Below, one piece after another: positions 37,284 to 47,500 of a stretch of DNA of 64,000 bases. Origin of the DNA: AV69 sp963742315 (GTDB lineage: Bacteria > Verrucomicrobiota > Verrucomicrobiia > Chthoniobacterales > UBA10450); NCBI GenBank assembly GCA_963742315.1, contig CAVULE010000001.1, positions 1-64,000 on the forward strand, in the 5' to 3' direction. Numbering within the stretch: the first letter of the stretch is position 1; each line of letters starts with the position of its first letter. A program made the position numbers and the translations under genes. The notes under the pieces are model-generated. The model was not told the DNA's origin, did no database searches, and saw nothing but the letters and a program-made list of their open reading frames with translations.

Positions 37284-38327
37284 CTAGGATGACTCGCCTT
37301 CGCCAATCTCGTCCACCAGATCACGCGTGGAGATCGCGTGCCAATCTTCTTCATCGCCGCTGGGCACGGGTTCTTTTTGCGCAGCGCTGAAAGCGTTTTC
37401 GACTTCCTCTGCCACTTCTTCGCGCCAGCGTTTCAGTGTCTCGGAATCGGCCAGCTCGCGCTCCTTGATAAATGCTTCCGTGCGTTTCAGACAATCAATC
37501 GCGAATGGCTCCTTGCGAATATCGTCGGTGACGTAACTGAAATCGTCGTGTTCGCCATGACCGGCCAGGCGCAGGATGGAGGCGACGACGAGCTGCGGTG
37601 GGCGACCGGCGCGGGCGCGTTTCACGGCCGTGCCGATTACGTCGAGGCATTGCGCCAGGTCGGTGCCGTCCAATTCATAGCCTTCGAAGCCGTAACCGCG
37701 GGCGCGATCAACCAGGTTGGAGCAGGCAAACTCGCGATCATTCGGAGTGGAATAGGCGTAATGATTGTTGGTCGCTACCACTACCAGCGGAACGTGCTCG
37801 ACCGCGGCGATGTTCATTCCTTCATGGGTGGCGCCGGTTTGCATTCCCCCTTCCCCAATTGTCGTTAGCCCTATAAAATTTTTCTCACCCCGTCCGCGCT
37901 TTGCCATGAGCGAGCCGACGACCACGGAAACCATCGCGCCCAGATGGCTGATCATCGCCAGCTGGCCGTCGCGTGGTTTGCCGCGGTGAATGTTGCCATC
38001 GCGTCCTCGCATCGGTCCCGCGCGCGAACCAAGATAGGTGCGTGCGACATCGACCAGCGGTTCACCAAAGGCCGACCGGCCGGCCTGATCACGAATGAGA
38101 GGCGCGAAGATGTCTCCTTTCTGTAGGAAAATTCCGCAAGCGACGCTGACCGCTTCCTGGCCTTTGCCGATGTAGACGCCGCCGGTGATCCGACCGCCGC
38201 GATACATGCTGGCAAGTTTTTCTTCGAATGTTCGCGTCAGCAGCATCCAGCGAAAGGCCTCGAGATATTTTTCGGGAGCCGGCGCTTTCGGTTGGGATTT
38301 TTGCTTCGGGCGCGCAGTTTGCAGCAT
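37284..38327 (-). CDS. 2-oxoacid dehydrogenase E1 alpha subunit
   Basis: A 347-residue protein; ATG 38327 is preferred over the longer form starting at 38363. The thiamine diphosphate motif runs from GEGGMQTGATHEGMNIAAVE to ATNN. The RLAGHGEHDD segment differs from the usual pyruvate-type phosphorylation loop and leaves the substrate open (pyruvate or a branched-chain acid). It leads the three-gene E1alpha-E1beta-E2 operon. Confidence 0.9.
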   Translation of the reverse strand: MLQTARPKQKSQPKAPAPEKYLEAFRWMLLTRTFEEKLASMYRGGRITGGVYIGKGQEAVSVACGIFLQKGDIFAPLIRDQAGRSAFGEPLVDVARTYLGSRAGPMRGRDGNIHRGKPRDGQLAMISHLGAMVSVVVGSLMAKRGRGEKNFIGLTTIGEGGMQTGATHEGMNIAAVEHVPLVVVATNNHYAYSTPNDREFACSNLVDRARGYGFEGYELDGTDLAQCLDVIGTAVKRARAGRPPQLVVASILRLAGHGEHDDFSYVTDDIRKEPFAIDCLKRTEAFIKERELADSETLKRWREEVAEEVENAFSAAQKEPVPSGDEEDWHAISTRDLVDEIGEGESS

Positions 38328-38501
38328 CGGACGATTGTAGCCAACATCCGGGCGGCTGCGCAAAAAATTTTCGCCGGGGAATGCGGACGCCCAAGCTGAT
38401 CTGGGGAACCGCAGGCTGCCAGGTTGCCGTCGCCGTCAGCGTGCCGGCGACAAACGTTGGTCTCAACGATTCGGTTTCGAAAGCTTTTCGGCGAGCGGCA
38501 C

Positions 38502-38578
38502 GGAACACAGACCTGGAGATCTATGTTCCGTACCAGCCGAAAGCAGGCTGGAGGTCGCCGCAGCGCGCGTTACCCAGA
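38502..38578. repeat. Degenerate palindromic repeats between E1alpha and smc
   Basis: GGAACACAG at 38502 pairs loosely with ATGTTCC ending at 38529, similar to the palindrome at 63903-63954. The end GCGCGCGTTACCCAG resembles one end of the 117-bp element at 34940-35056. It appears to be a mosaic of repeat remnants. Confidence 0.45.
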
Positions 38579-38579
38579 A

Positions 38580-41500
38580 TCAACGCGCGGCGAGCGAACT
38601 GACTCGGGGTGATTCTTCCGCCATCGAAAAATGTCGCTGGGTCGCGCCTTCCAGCGGTGCGCCCGCGCCGTTCGCTTCCGCCTTTCGTGGCGGGGTCATT
38701 TTCATTCCTACCAGTTTGCTTACCCCGCGTTCTTCCATCGTCACGCCGTAAAGAATATCGGCCTTGGCGATGGTACGCTTGTTGTGGGTGATGATGATGA
38801 ACTGGCTTTGCGAGACGAACCGCTCCAGCACCTTGATAAAGCGATTGATGTTGGACTCGTCGAGCGGCGCATCCATTTCATCGAGCACACAAAACGGACT
38901 CGGCCGCACCATGTAAATGGCAAACAAAAGTGCGACGGCCGTCATCGTCCGCTCACCTCCGCTCAAAAGCGAGATGCTTTGTAATTGTTTGCCTGGCGGC
39001 TTGGCGATGATTTCGATTCCGCAATTGAGTGCATCGTTCTCATCCATTAATTGCAGATCGGCGCGGCCGCCCCCGAAAAGCTCGGCAAACATCTCGCGGA
39101 AATTTGCTCGCACCTGCGCGAATGTTTCGGCGAAGAGTTCCCTTGTCGTCGAATTGATCCGCGCAATAACATCGAGTAATTCGCGCCGTGAATTGGTCAG
39201 ATCGGTGTTCTGCGTCTCGAGAAAACGGTAACGCTCTTCCAGTTCGTCGTATTCCTGGACAGCCTCGAGATTTACCGGGCCCATGTTTTCGAGCTGACGC
39301 GTGAGATCGGCAATGAGTTTTTGCTGATTTTCCTCTGTCGGCGCGGCCGCGAGCCGCGGCTCCTTTTCGTGGCGTAATTCATCGCCGCTTCCTCCGACCG
39401 CGGCAACAGATTCGGGGCGCACCGCGCGCTTGAGCTGCGCATACAGAACTTTTTCGTGCGCCTGCGTGTCGGGCTCGAACAGGCGCAAATCGATCCGGTA
39501 ACGTTCCATCACATGCTCGGCCAGATGCTCGAGCTGAAGCTGCAATTGCGTCTGCCGCACGGAATGCGTTCCGCGTTTCTCCTGTAATTCGCTTAAACGA
39601 TCACGTACCGCTCGCAGATTGGCTTCATCGGAGTTGATTGTTTCCAACTGGCTGGCGCGTTCGGCCACCAATTTCCAAATCTCCGCTTCGCGCCGCGTGC
39701 ATTCCTGTCTCTGATGTTCGATTGCATTCCTCGCCGCGTCGTCTTCCGCTGCCTGCGCGACCAATCGCGCTTCGTAATTTTCAATATCGGCCCGTCGCGT
39801 CGCCATCAATTCCGCCAGCTCGATTTGGCGCGCCAGCATGGGTGCGCACTGCGCCAGCAAATTCTGATGTTTCTGCTCATGTGTCGCCGCGGCGATGCGC
39901 AACTCCGCCAGAAGCGCACTTGCATCTTCTTCTTGGCGCAATGCTTCGTTTCGTTGCGCTTCCAAAAGCGCAATCTCGCCGCGGTCGCCGGCGATTTTTT
40001 TTTCGAGCTGTGCGCTTTGTTCCTCGAGTTGCTGAATCTGTGCGTCTGCCGATGCGATTTGGCGCTCGAGGGTTGAGCGTTCGAATTCGAGCGACTCCAG
40101 TTCGCGCTCCGCGGAATGCTGTTCGCGTTCCAGTTCCGAAATTTTCGAGATTGATGCGGTTTGCGTGACTTGCGCTTCCTGATGTAAGGCGACTGCCTTC
40201 TCCAGCGCCGTCGTGCCACCGGCGATTTGTGACTCCGCCGTAACCCGCCGCTGCTCAACCGCGGCCTGTTCGCGTTTCAAATCGATCAGCTCCTTCGCGA
40301 TCGCGTCGATCCGCGCTTTGCGCTCAAGCAACGAATCCGTCCGCACCTTTCCACTCCCGCCGAAGAGAATTCCTTGGTGTGAGATGTACTCGCCGCGCAA
40401 GGTGGCGGCTGCGATCTCGGAATTTTTCGCGATCGCATTTAACGCTTCCTCTAGATTTTCAAACAACGCGACGTTATGGAGCAAGCCCTTCACCAACGCC
40501 TCAAGCGCAGCGGGGGTCCGCACTTTATCAGCGGCCCAACCGATCGCATTTTGCGGCAAATCTTTGGAAGCTGGACGTTCGCGATGGTCGATTCGCTCGA
40601 GAACAAGTGCGGCCTGACCCAGCTGTTGTTGATTCAAATAAGAAACGATTTCCGCTGCGCGCGCGTTATCGCGCAAAACCAGCGCATGAAGATTTCGGCC
40701 CAGCGCAGCTTCAATTGCCGGGACAAATTCATGCGAAACGTCGAGTTGGGCCGCCAGTGCGCCGGCAAATTCAAATTCGTTACTCTTCAACAACGCTTGC
40801 GAACCTTGTGCCAGTCCCTCGCCTTCCTCATTGAGTTGACGTAAAACTTCGTGACGGGATTCTTTCTCGGCGATCGCGCGGTCGATTGCGGCTAGTTTTC
40901 TCTCGACTTCGGCTAGCGCGCTCTGGTTCTGGCGTAGCGTTTCCTCCTGCGAACGGACACGCGCGAAAAGTTGCTCAACCGTTTGTCGTTCCGCTTCGGT
41001 CGCGGCGCGCGCCTCTGTGACTTTGGCGTGTAATGTTTTGTGGCCGGTGCCGGCTGCCACAATCCTGGCACGGCGCGTCTCCGCATCGCGGTTGGTCGCA
41101 TCGCGCCGTTCGCGTAATTCGCGCAAATCTTCCGCGATTGCGGCCAATCGTAATTCATCTTTCGACAAACTCATTTGGACGTCGCGCAGTTTCTGATCCG
41201 AGGCGTGAAAAACTTCGCGCCGCCTGCTGGCGTCCGCCGTCAAGTGCTCGAGTTGTTGGTTCTTTTGCTCAAGCAATCGGCCCGTCTCCTCCACCAATGC
41301 GTTGGCGGATTCGATCTCCGCGTTTTGTTCATGCAATTTTATTTCGGCCGATTCGATCTCGCGGCGGCTGCGATCGATCCATTGCTGCAACTCCACGGCA
41401 TGTTTTTCGTTGAACTCGATCCGGTGACGAAGGGATGCGATCTCATTTTCGAGCTGCTGCACCTTGGCCCGCGCGCCCGTAATCTTTTCGTCCGCGGCGT

Positions 41501-42329
41501 CGAGTCCGCGGCGCGCAGCGGCCAAGCGGGCTTCGCCATCATTAATCTGATCGCGCGTCGTTTGCTCGGCTTCCGAAACCCGCGCGATCTCGCCGGTGCA
41601 TTCGCTGAGTTCCTGCTCGAGGCTCTGCAGTTTGCGGTGTGAGAAATGAGTATCGAGCACTTGCAGGTCTGCATGCAGCGCCTGATATCGCCGCGCCTTG
41701 CCGGCCTGCCGTTGCAGCGAACCAATCTGGCGCTTCACTTCCTTAATGATGTCGCCGATGCGCAACAGATTTGCTTCCGTCGCCTCCAACTTGCGGAGCG
41801 CTTCTTTCTTTTGTGTTTTGTATTTGGTGATTCCGGCTGCTTCTTCAAAAACGCTGCGTCGATCTTCCGGACGCGAACTCAGGATCAGGTCGATCTTGCC
41901 CTGCTCCATGATGGAGTAGGCAGCGCGCCCGACGCCGGTGTCAGCGAACAAGCTGTGGATGTCCTTTAGGCGGCATCCGGTTTTGTTTAAGAAATATTCG
42001 GAATTGCCATCGCGATAAATTCGTCGCGTTACCCGCACCTCGTGCCACTCGACTCCAAGCTCCTCCCCGCACTCGGTGAAGTTCAGCGAAACTTCAGCAA
42101 AACCGAGCGGCTTGCGTGAGTCGGCGCCGTTGAAAATGACGTCGGCCATCTCGCCGCCCCGAAGCGATTTGGCGGATTGTTCGCCTAAAACCCAGCGGAC
42201 GGCGTCGCAAACATTGGATTTCCCGCAGCCGTTGGGGCCGACAATGGCAGTCACACCTTCGTGAAAATTAAAGATTGTTTTATCGGCGAACGACTTGAAG
42301 CCGAAGAGCTCGAGCGATTGAAGATGCAT
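38580..42329 (-). CDS. smc: Chromosome segregation protein SMC
   Basis: A 1249-residue condensin ATPase. Start 42329 opens MHLQSLELFGFKSFADKTIF. The N-terminal head has Walker A GPNGCGKSN and DAVRWVLGEQSAKSLRGGEM. Two long coiled coils flank a hinge at about 510-660. The C-terminal head holds the signature LLSGGERTMTAVALLFAIYM and Walker B PFCVLDEMDAPLDE, with a D-loop and ITHNKRT. The gene is fully intact at this length, a useful control for sequence quality in the right half. The scpA and scpB partners are not seen. Confidence 0.97.
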   Translation of the reverse strand: MHLQSLELFGFKSFADKTIFNFHEGVTAIVGPNGCGKSNVCDAVRWVLGEQSAKSLRGGEMADVIFNGADSRKPLGFAEVSLNFTECGEELGVEWHEVRVTRRIYRDGNSEYFLNKTGCRLKDIHSLFADTGVGRAAYSIMEQGKIDLILSSRPEDRRSVFEEAAGITKYKTQKKEALRKLEATEANLLRIGDIIKEVKRQIGSLQRQAGKARRYQALHADLQVLDTHFSHRKLQSLEQELSECTGEIARVSEAEQTTRDQINDGEARLAAARRGLDAADEKITGARAKVQQLENEIASLRHRIEFNEKHAVELQQWIDRSRREIESAEIKLHEQNAEIESANALVEETGRLLEQKNQQLEHLTADASRRREVFHASDQKLRDVQMSLSKDELRLAAIAEDLRELRERRDATNRDAETRRARIVAAGTGHKTLHAKVTEARAATEAERQTVEQLFARVRSQEETLRQNQSALAEVERKLAAIDRAIAEKESRHEVLRQLNEEGEGLAQGSQALLKSNEFEFAGALAAQLDVSHEFVPAIEAALGRNLHALVLRDNARAAEIVSYLNQQQLGQAALVLERIDHRERPASKDLPQNAIGWAADKVRTPAALEALVKGLLHNVALFENLEEALNAIAKNSEIAAATLRGEYISHQGILFGGSGKVRTDSLLERKARIDAIAKELIDLKREQAAVEQRRVTAESQIAGGTTALEKAVALHQEAQVTQTASISKISELEREQHSAERELESLEFERSTLERQIASADAQIQQLEEQSAQLEKKIAGDRGEIALLEAQRNEALRQEEDASALLAELRIAAATHEQKHQNLLAQCAPMLARQIELAELMATRRADIENYEARLVAQAAEDDAARNAIEHQRQECTRREAEIWKLVAERASQLETINSDEANLRAVRDRLSELQEKRGTHSVRQTQLQLQLEHLAEHVMERYRIDLRLFEPDTQAHEKVLYAQLKRAVRPESVAAVGGSGDELRHEKEPRLAAAPTEENQQKLIADLTRQLENMGPVNLEAVQEYDELEERYRFLETQNTDLTNSRRELLDVIARINSTTRELFAETFAQVRANFREMFAELFGGGRADLQLMDENDALNCGIEIIAKPPGKQLQSISLLSGGERTMTAVALLFAIYMVRPSPFCVLDEMDAPLDESNINRFIKVLERFVSQSQFIIITHNKRTIAKADILYGVTMEERGVSKLVGMKMTPPRKAEANGAGAPLEGATQRHFSMAEESPRVSSLAAR

Positions 42330-42516
42330 TAAAATGGCGGGCGGCGCTAAGGCGCCTGGTTGTGGTGAATATAATCGCAAGAACGCGCTCGCAAGGCAAA
42401 TCTACACAATTCGGGGTGGATGGCTCCTGCCCAACTACCATATTTTGGGGTGGAAGGCCCTGCCGGCGCGTTCGAAGTGAAGCCGCCTCTTTGCGACCCT
42501 AATTCCAGGACGGGTC

Positions 42517-43845
42517 TCAGGTCGACCGCAGCTTGGCTCGCAAGAAATAAAAAACCGACGCCACTGCGAGCACAATTCCATTTACTTCAAATTCCCATGC
42601 GGTTGCGTGCGTGAGAATCCAGATGATGGCGACAATCGCGAGTGCGGGCACGATTTTCATTCCAGGAAAGTTGAAGGGCTGTGCGCCGTCGGCGCGAACG
42701 TCGCGTTGCACCAAAAACCAGCACGCGGCGCAGCAGAGCAGATACATTAGGAGAACGGCGACGTTGGAAAGCACGGCCAGTTTCTCGAACGTGCCGGTGA
42801 TGGACAGGGTGAAGGCGAGTACGGCGTACGTGATGATAGCGACGTCGGGCGAGCGATAGCGCGGATGAACGTGCGCGAACCACTTTGGCAGCGCGCCGTC
42901 GCGGCCGAAGGCGAAGATCATGCGCGGCGAACTGAGGATGTCACTGGTGACGAAGCCGAACGCGGAGATGGTCGCGCCTGCGAGCAAAATGGTGCGCCCG
43001 ATGTTGCCCAGAAATAGCGCGGCCGCTTCGGCGAGGGGCGCGTCTTTGTGGTTGGCAAGATCGACACCGAGCGTTCCCTGCGCCACGAGCTGGATGAGAA
43101 TGTAGATGATGGTGGTGATTACGAGCGCGAGATACGCCGAGCGCGGAACGGTGCGCGCTGGATTTTTCACTTCGCCGCTCGGAATCAACGCTACTTCGAT
43201 TCCTACAAAGGCGAAGATCAACAAGATTACACTGTCGCCTAACGCTTTACTGCCGGGCCAACCGGGCCAGCTGAGATTTTGCGGATTAATGAAAAAGATT
43301 CCGACGCCAATGAACAGAAGTAACGGAAGAAGTTTCGCGACCGTGATCGTCGTGACTGCGCCCGCGCCTTCGCGCACACCACGAATGTTGATGAACACTA
43401 GGACGCCATAAACCGTAAGCATCACAACGATGCGCATCAGCGGTCCGCCGAGAAATGGAATGACGAGGGCGATTGAATTTGCGAGTACATTTACCACGCC
43501 GGCAACCGCGCCAAGCGCCGTCAGAAAATAAAGCATGCCGGCGAGAAACCCGACGTATTTGCCGAATGCGACCTCGACGTAGGCGTAGAGTCCGCCTGTG
43601 AGCGAGACACGACTCCCCGCGATGGCGAAACAGGTGACGAACAAAACCATCGCGATTGCGCAGCAAATAAATGCCAGCGGCGCAGCCGGCCCGAGTCCTG
43701 CCGCGACCGTCGCGGGAATCACGAAAATTCCAGCACCGATGGTCGAGCTGACAATGTTCGCGGTGAGAGCGGGAATTCCGATGCCGCGGACAAGTTGATG
43801 ATCGACCTGCTCCGCTCGTTCGATCGACAGTGTCTCCTCAGTCAT
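42517..43845 (-). CDS. APC family amino acid permease
   Basis: A 442-residue membrane protein with about 12 helices. Helix 1 carries the family motif SSTIGAGIFVIPATV, and later NIRGVREGAGAVTTITVAKL and FAFVGIEVALIPSGEVKNPA are typical of APC transporters. The substrate is an amino acid or amine, coupled to protons or exchange, and cannot be refined further. It stands alone, 187 bases upstream of smc on the same strand and 123 bases from the response regulator. Confidence 0.9.
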   Translation of the reverse strand: MTEETLSIERAEQVDHQLVRGIGIPALTANIVSSTIGAGIFVIPATVAAGLGPAAPLAFICCAIAMVLFVTCFAIAGSRVSLTGGLYAYVEVAFGKYVGFLAGMLYFLTALGAVAGVVNVLANSIALVIPFLGGPLMRIVVMLTVYGVLVFINIRGVREGAGAVTTITVAKLLPLLLFIGVGIFFINPQNLSWPGWPGSKALGDSVILLIFAFVGIEVALIPSGEVKNPARTVPRSAYLALVITTIIYILIQLVAQGTLGVDLANHKDAPLAEAAALFLGNIGRTILLAGATISAFGFVTSDILSSPRMIFAFGRDGALPKWFAHVHPRYRSPDVAIITYAVLAFTLSITGTFEKLAVLSNVAVLLMYLLCCAACWFLVQRDVRADGAQPFNFPGMKIVPALAIVAIIWILTHATAWEFEVNGIVLAVASVFYFLRAKLRST

Positions 43846-43968
43846 TGGCGGGCATGGTGCGTCATTCGCGCGCGCGAAACAAGGCCGACAATCGTAGCAA
43901 ACCCATCCGGATGACCGGCGAGATGCCCGCCGGCGGACATAGCCATGATCGCTGTGCTCCTACTGAGG

Positions 43969-44496
43969 CTATGATCTGCCCTGGACCTTCTCCAACGCAG
44001 CTTGCGCGGCCTGAAGTTCTGAAGTGCGCGCGTGCACCGAATCTTCCAGAGCGGCGCGCCGATTATCGAGCAGCTGATGAATGCGGCGGGTCTCAAGCAG
44101 ATTCCGAATGCGCAGCAGCACTTCGATGTGATCTAGAGGCTTGTTTAGAAAATCGGTTGCACCACAATGCAGCGCTCGGCGTTTAGTGTCCTCGTTGACG
44201 TCCGCCGTGAGGACGATGATTGGCAAGTAAACCTCGCTTCGGTCGGCACGCAGGGATTCGAGAACAGCAAAACCATCGAGATGTGGCATGAACAAATCGA
44301 GCAGAATCAGGTCCGGATCGAACTCGTCGCAAAGTTCCAACACCCGGCGGGAATCAGTTGTTGACTTAAGGTGGGTGTACCCTTGTTCCCCGAGTATGTC
44401 TTCCAGGAGAGCGACGTTCGCAGGCTCGTCGTCAACGATGAGGATCTTCATTTTCGTGTAGGCGGCGAGGTCGCCTTTCCAGTTGGTAGTGTCCAT
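43969..44496 (-). CDS. Single-domain response regulator with C-terminal helix
   Basis: About 175 residues. The receiver domain begins MKILIVDDEPANVALLED, has the phospho-acceptor Asp in PDLILLDLFMPH, Thr in IVLTAD and Lys in FLNKPLDH. After it comes a helical tail (ETRRIHQLLDNRRAALEDSV ... AAQAALEKVQG) and no DNA-binding domain. The start could be 44496 or 44451 (MKILIV). It lies 20 bases after the hybrid kinase stop and is its probable partner. Confidence 0.88.
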   Translation of the reverse strand: MDTTNWKGDLAAYTKMKILIVDDEPANVALLEDILGEQGYTHLKSTTDSRRVLELCDEFDPDLILLDLFMPHLDGFAVLESLRADRSEVYLPIIVLTADVNEDTKRRALHCGATDFLNKPLDHIEVLLRIRNLLETRRIHQLLDNRRAALEDSVHARTSELQAAQAALEKVQGRS

Positions 44497-44516
44497 GTGC
44501 AATTGTTCGGTTTCCT

Positions 44517-47500
44517 TTATATCGTTCCTGCAGTTACTTTCTCTATTCCATTCGGTTTCTGAATCAGCGTCTTTGAGTCGGTCGACGGCCAGGCCGATTC
44601 TTCGATTACTCGGGAAAATTTGGTGACATCAAGTGGTTTGGTCAGGTAATCGCGAGCGCCGGCTGTCATGAACTGTTGAATCTGCCGCGCGGTCGCGTCA
44701 GCACTAATGATAATGACCGGGATGTCTCGCGTCGTTACTTCGCCGCGCAATTGCGAAAAGACGTCCCATCCGTTCAAGTCAGGCAGATGTATGTCCAGCA
44801 GAATGAGATCGGGTGAATGTTTGCGTGCCAGATCCAAACCGAGCCGGCCCTGCATTGCGCTCAGCAGCTCGATCTGCGGTTGCTGGCGAAGAATTTCCTG
44901 AACGAGATTGAGATTGGAAAGATTGTCCTCGATGTAGAGGATGGTGCGCTTGCCGGCAGCGAGGTTCTGGTCCAGCGCGGGTTCATCCTCACTGTGTTCC
45001 GGCTCTGCGGTTGAAGGCGGTTCGGCTCGAGGAAGATCGACCCAAAAAGTGCTGCCGCGTCCAATTGCGCTGCTGGCGCCGATACCGCCCCCCATCGCAT
45101 GCATAATGCGGGCAGAGAGAGCAAGGCCAAGACCAGTTCCCTCTACCGCAGATTGTTCTGCTCCCAGGCGGTCAAAGGGCGTAAATAGCCGTGACAGTTT
45201 CTCACTGGCGATACCAGAACCCATGTCGCTAACCACAATCCGCATCGCGCCCTCGCCGGAAGATCGATAAGAGATTGAAACCTTGCCCTTTTTTGGACTG
45301 TACTTTACCGCGTTCGAGAATAAGTTGAGCAAAACCTGTTTGAAACGCTGAAGGTCGGCTAAAACATAAACCGGCCGGTCGGTTCGGACAGGTGCTGTAA
45401 ATTCGATGGCGCGCTCCGCCGCCATTGGTCGCATGATATCGAGCGCTTCATCCAAAACATTAGCGAGATTAACTGGCTCCAAGGACAACTGCATCGCCCC
45501 CGCTTCGATTCGGCTGATATCCAGGATTTCATTGATCAAATTTAGGAGGTGACGCCCGGCACCGGTGATATGGCCGGCCCGAGTGCGAAGAGTCCCGGTC
45601 GGACTCTGTTTTTCAATGAGCTGGCCGAATCCAAGAATTGCATTTAGGGGGGTCCGCAATTCGTGGCTCATGCGGGAAAGAAATTCGCTTTTGGCCTTGT
45701 TTGCTCGCTCTGCCTCTTCCTTGGCGGTATGCAACTCCCGCTCAGCGCGTTTGCGATCAGTGGTATCGCGAATTGCTGCCATCGCCAGAATCCCCTCATC
45801 CGTTTCGAGAGGGCTGAGGCTGATCTCGATCGGGAACTCCTTTCCATCCTTGCGCGCGCCCGCCAACTCCAACCCGGCACCCATCGGGCGGCTACGTGGA
45901 TCCTTGAAAAGGCCCCGCGGATTGCCGGGATGCTTCCCGCGGAAACGTTCAGGCACAAGAATTTCAATCTCTCTTCCAAGCAATTGCTCGCGCTGGTAGC
46001 CGAAGATTTTTTCTGCCTGCGAATTCACCAGCACGATCGTTCCCTCGCCGTTGACGATGACAATGGCATCGGGAGCAGATTCGAGCAGCGATTTGAATTT
46101 TTGATCGGCCTTGCTGCGCTCGGTAATGTCCTGAGACGTTCCAACAATCCGGACGACCTTTCCGGCGTTGTCGACGACGATCCGGGCCAGGCTATGCAGC
46201 AGCCGAATGTCACCGCTCGGCAAAATAATCCGGGCCTCGATCCCGGTCGACGGATTGCCGCGGACCAATTCCTTCAACCATTTCCGTACCCCCTTGCGGT
46301 CCTCCTGGTGAACGGAGGCCAGGAAACGATCGTAACTGGCCAGGAATTCGTCCGGCACAAACCCAAATAACCGGTACTGTTCCTCCGAGCAGAACACTTG
46401 TTTAGTGACTATGTCCCATTCCCAGCTCCCGACATGGGCAACTCTCTGTGCTTCCGCTAAACGCGACTCGCTAGACTTGAGACCGTCTTCCGCTTGTTTG
46501 CGTCTGGTGATGTCGCGCAAGATTCCGGTGTAAAATTGGCCCTGGTTCGTTTTCCATGAGGAAAGAGTGAGTTCGATCGGAAATTCGGCGCCATCTTTTC
46601 TCAGGCCCTCGAGCTCAACCGATTTACCGACCACGCGTGTTTCCCCGCCGGCTTTGAGGCGTGAGATCGTATCGCGGTGCAGGCCGTGATAGCGCTGTGG
46701 GATAATGGTGTTGAGTGGCTTACCGATTGCCTCGCTTTCATTATAGCCAAAAATCGCTTCGGCTCCGGGATTCCAAAAAACGATGTTTCCACTGTCATCT
46801 GCCGAGACGATCGCGTCGCCGATGGAGTGGGTCACAGAACGAAGTTTCGCTTCCGAAACGCGCAGTCCATTTTCAGCGACGGAGCGTTCAGCGATCTCGC
46901 GATGTAGCATCGCGTTAGCCGCGACCAGCTCGTGCGTCCGTTCCGCGACCAAAACCTCGTCGTGTTGGCGATGTCCCGTGACAACCAGGAGAAAAGCGCC
47001 AAGTAGTCCGGTGAAGAGAAGGCCGACGGCGAGCACGCTCCAAGACTGCCAGGAGTGATGGGCCCGCAAATATTCAGGCGAGAGGGAAGATTCCAATGAC
47101 CATTTCCGTCCAGCCATTTCTATGTTCGTTTTTATTTGCAAGACCGCCGGCTTCGCGCGTTCGGGTGAATTCTGGAAAAGAGTCTGCGTTGTCGAGCCCG
47201 CGCCCTGATCGAGAAATCGCAGTTGGAGGCCCTTTTGGTCGACGTCTTTGAGTGATTGAGCTATCACATCCGCGATTCGAAAAACCGCGGCGACGTAACC
47301 TTCTAACCGATGCTGCCGCTCTTCAACCGTATTGTGAGAAAAGCCGTTGGTGTAGATTGGCAGATAGACCACGAAGCCAAGAGCCATGTCCTTGTCCTGA
47401 ATGAGTTGAGTTTGTTTAGTGGCGCGGGCTTCTCCCTTATCTCTGGCCCATTCGAATGCTTCGCGTCGAACCGGATCGGACGCGATATCGAATCCAAGAG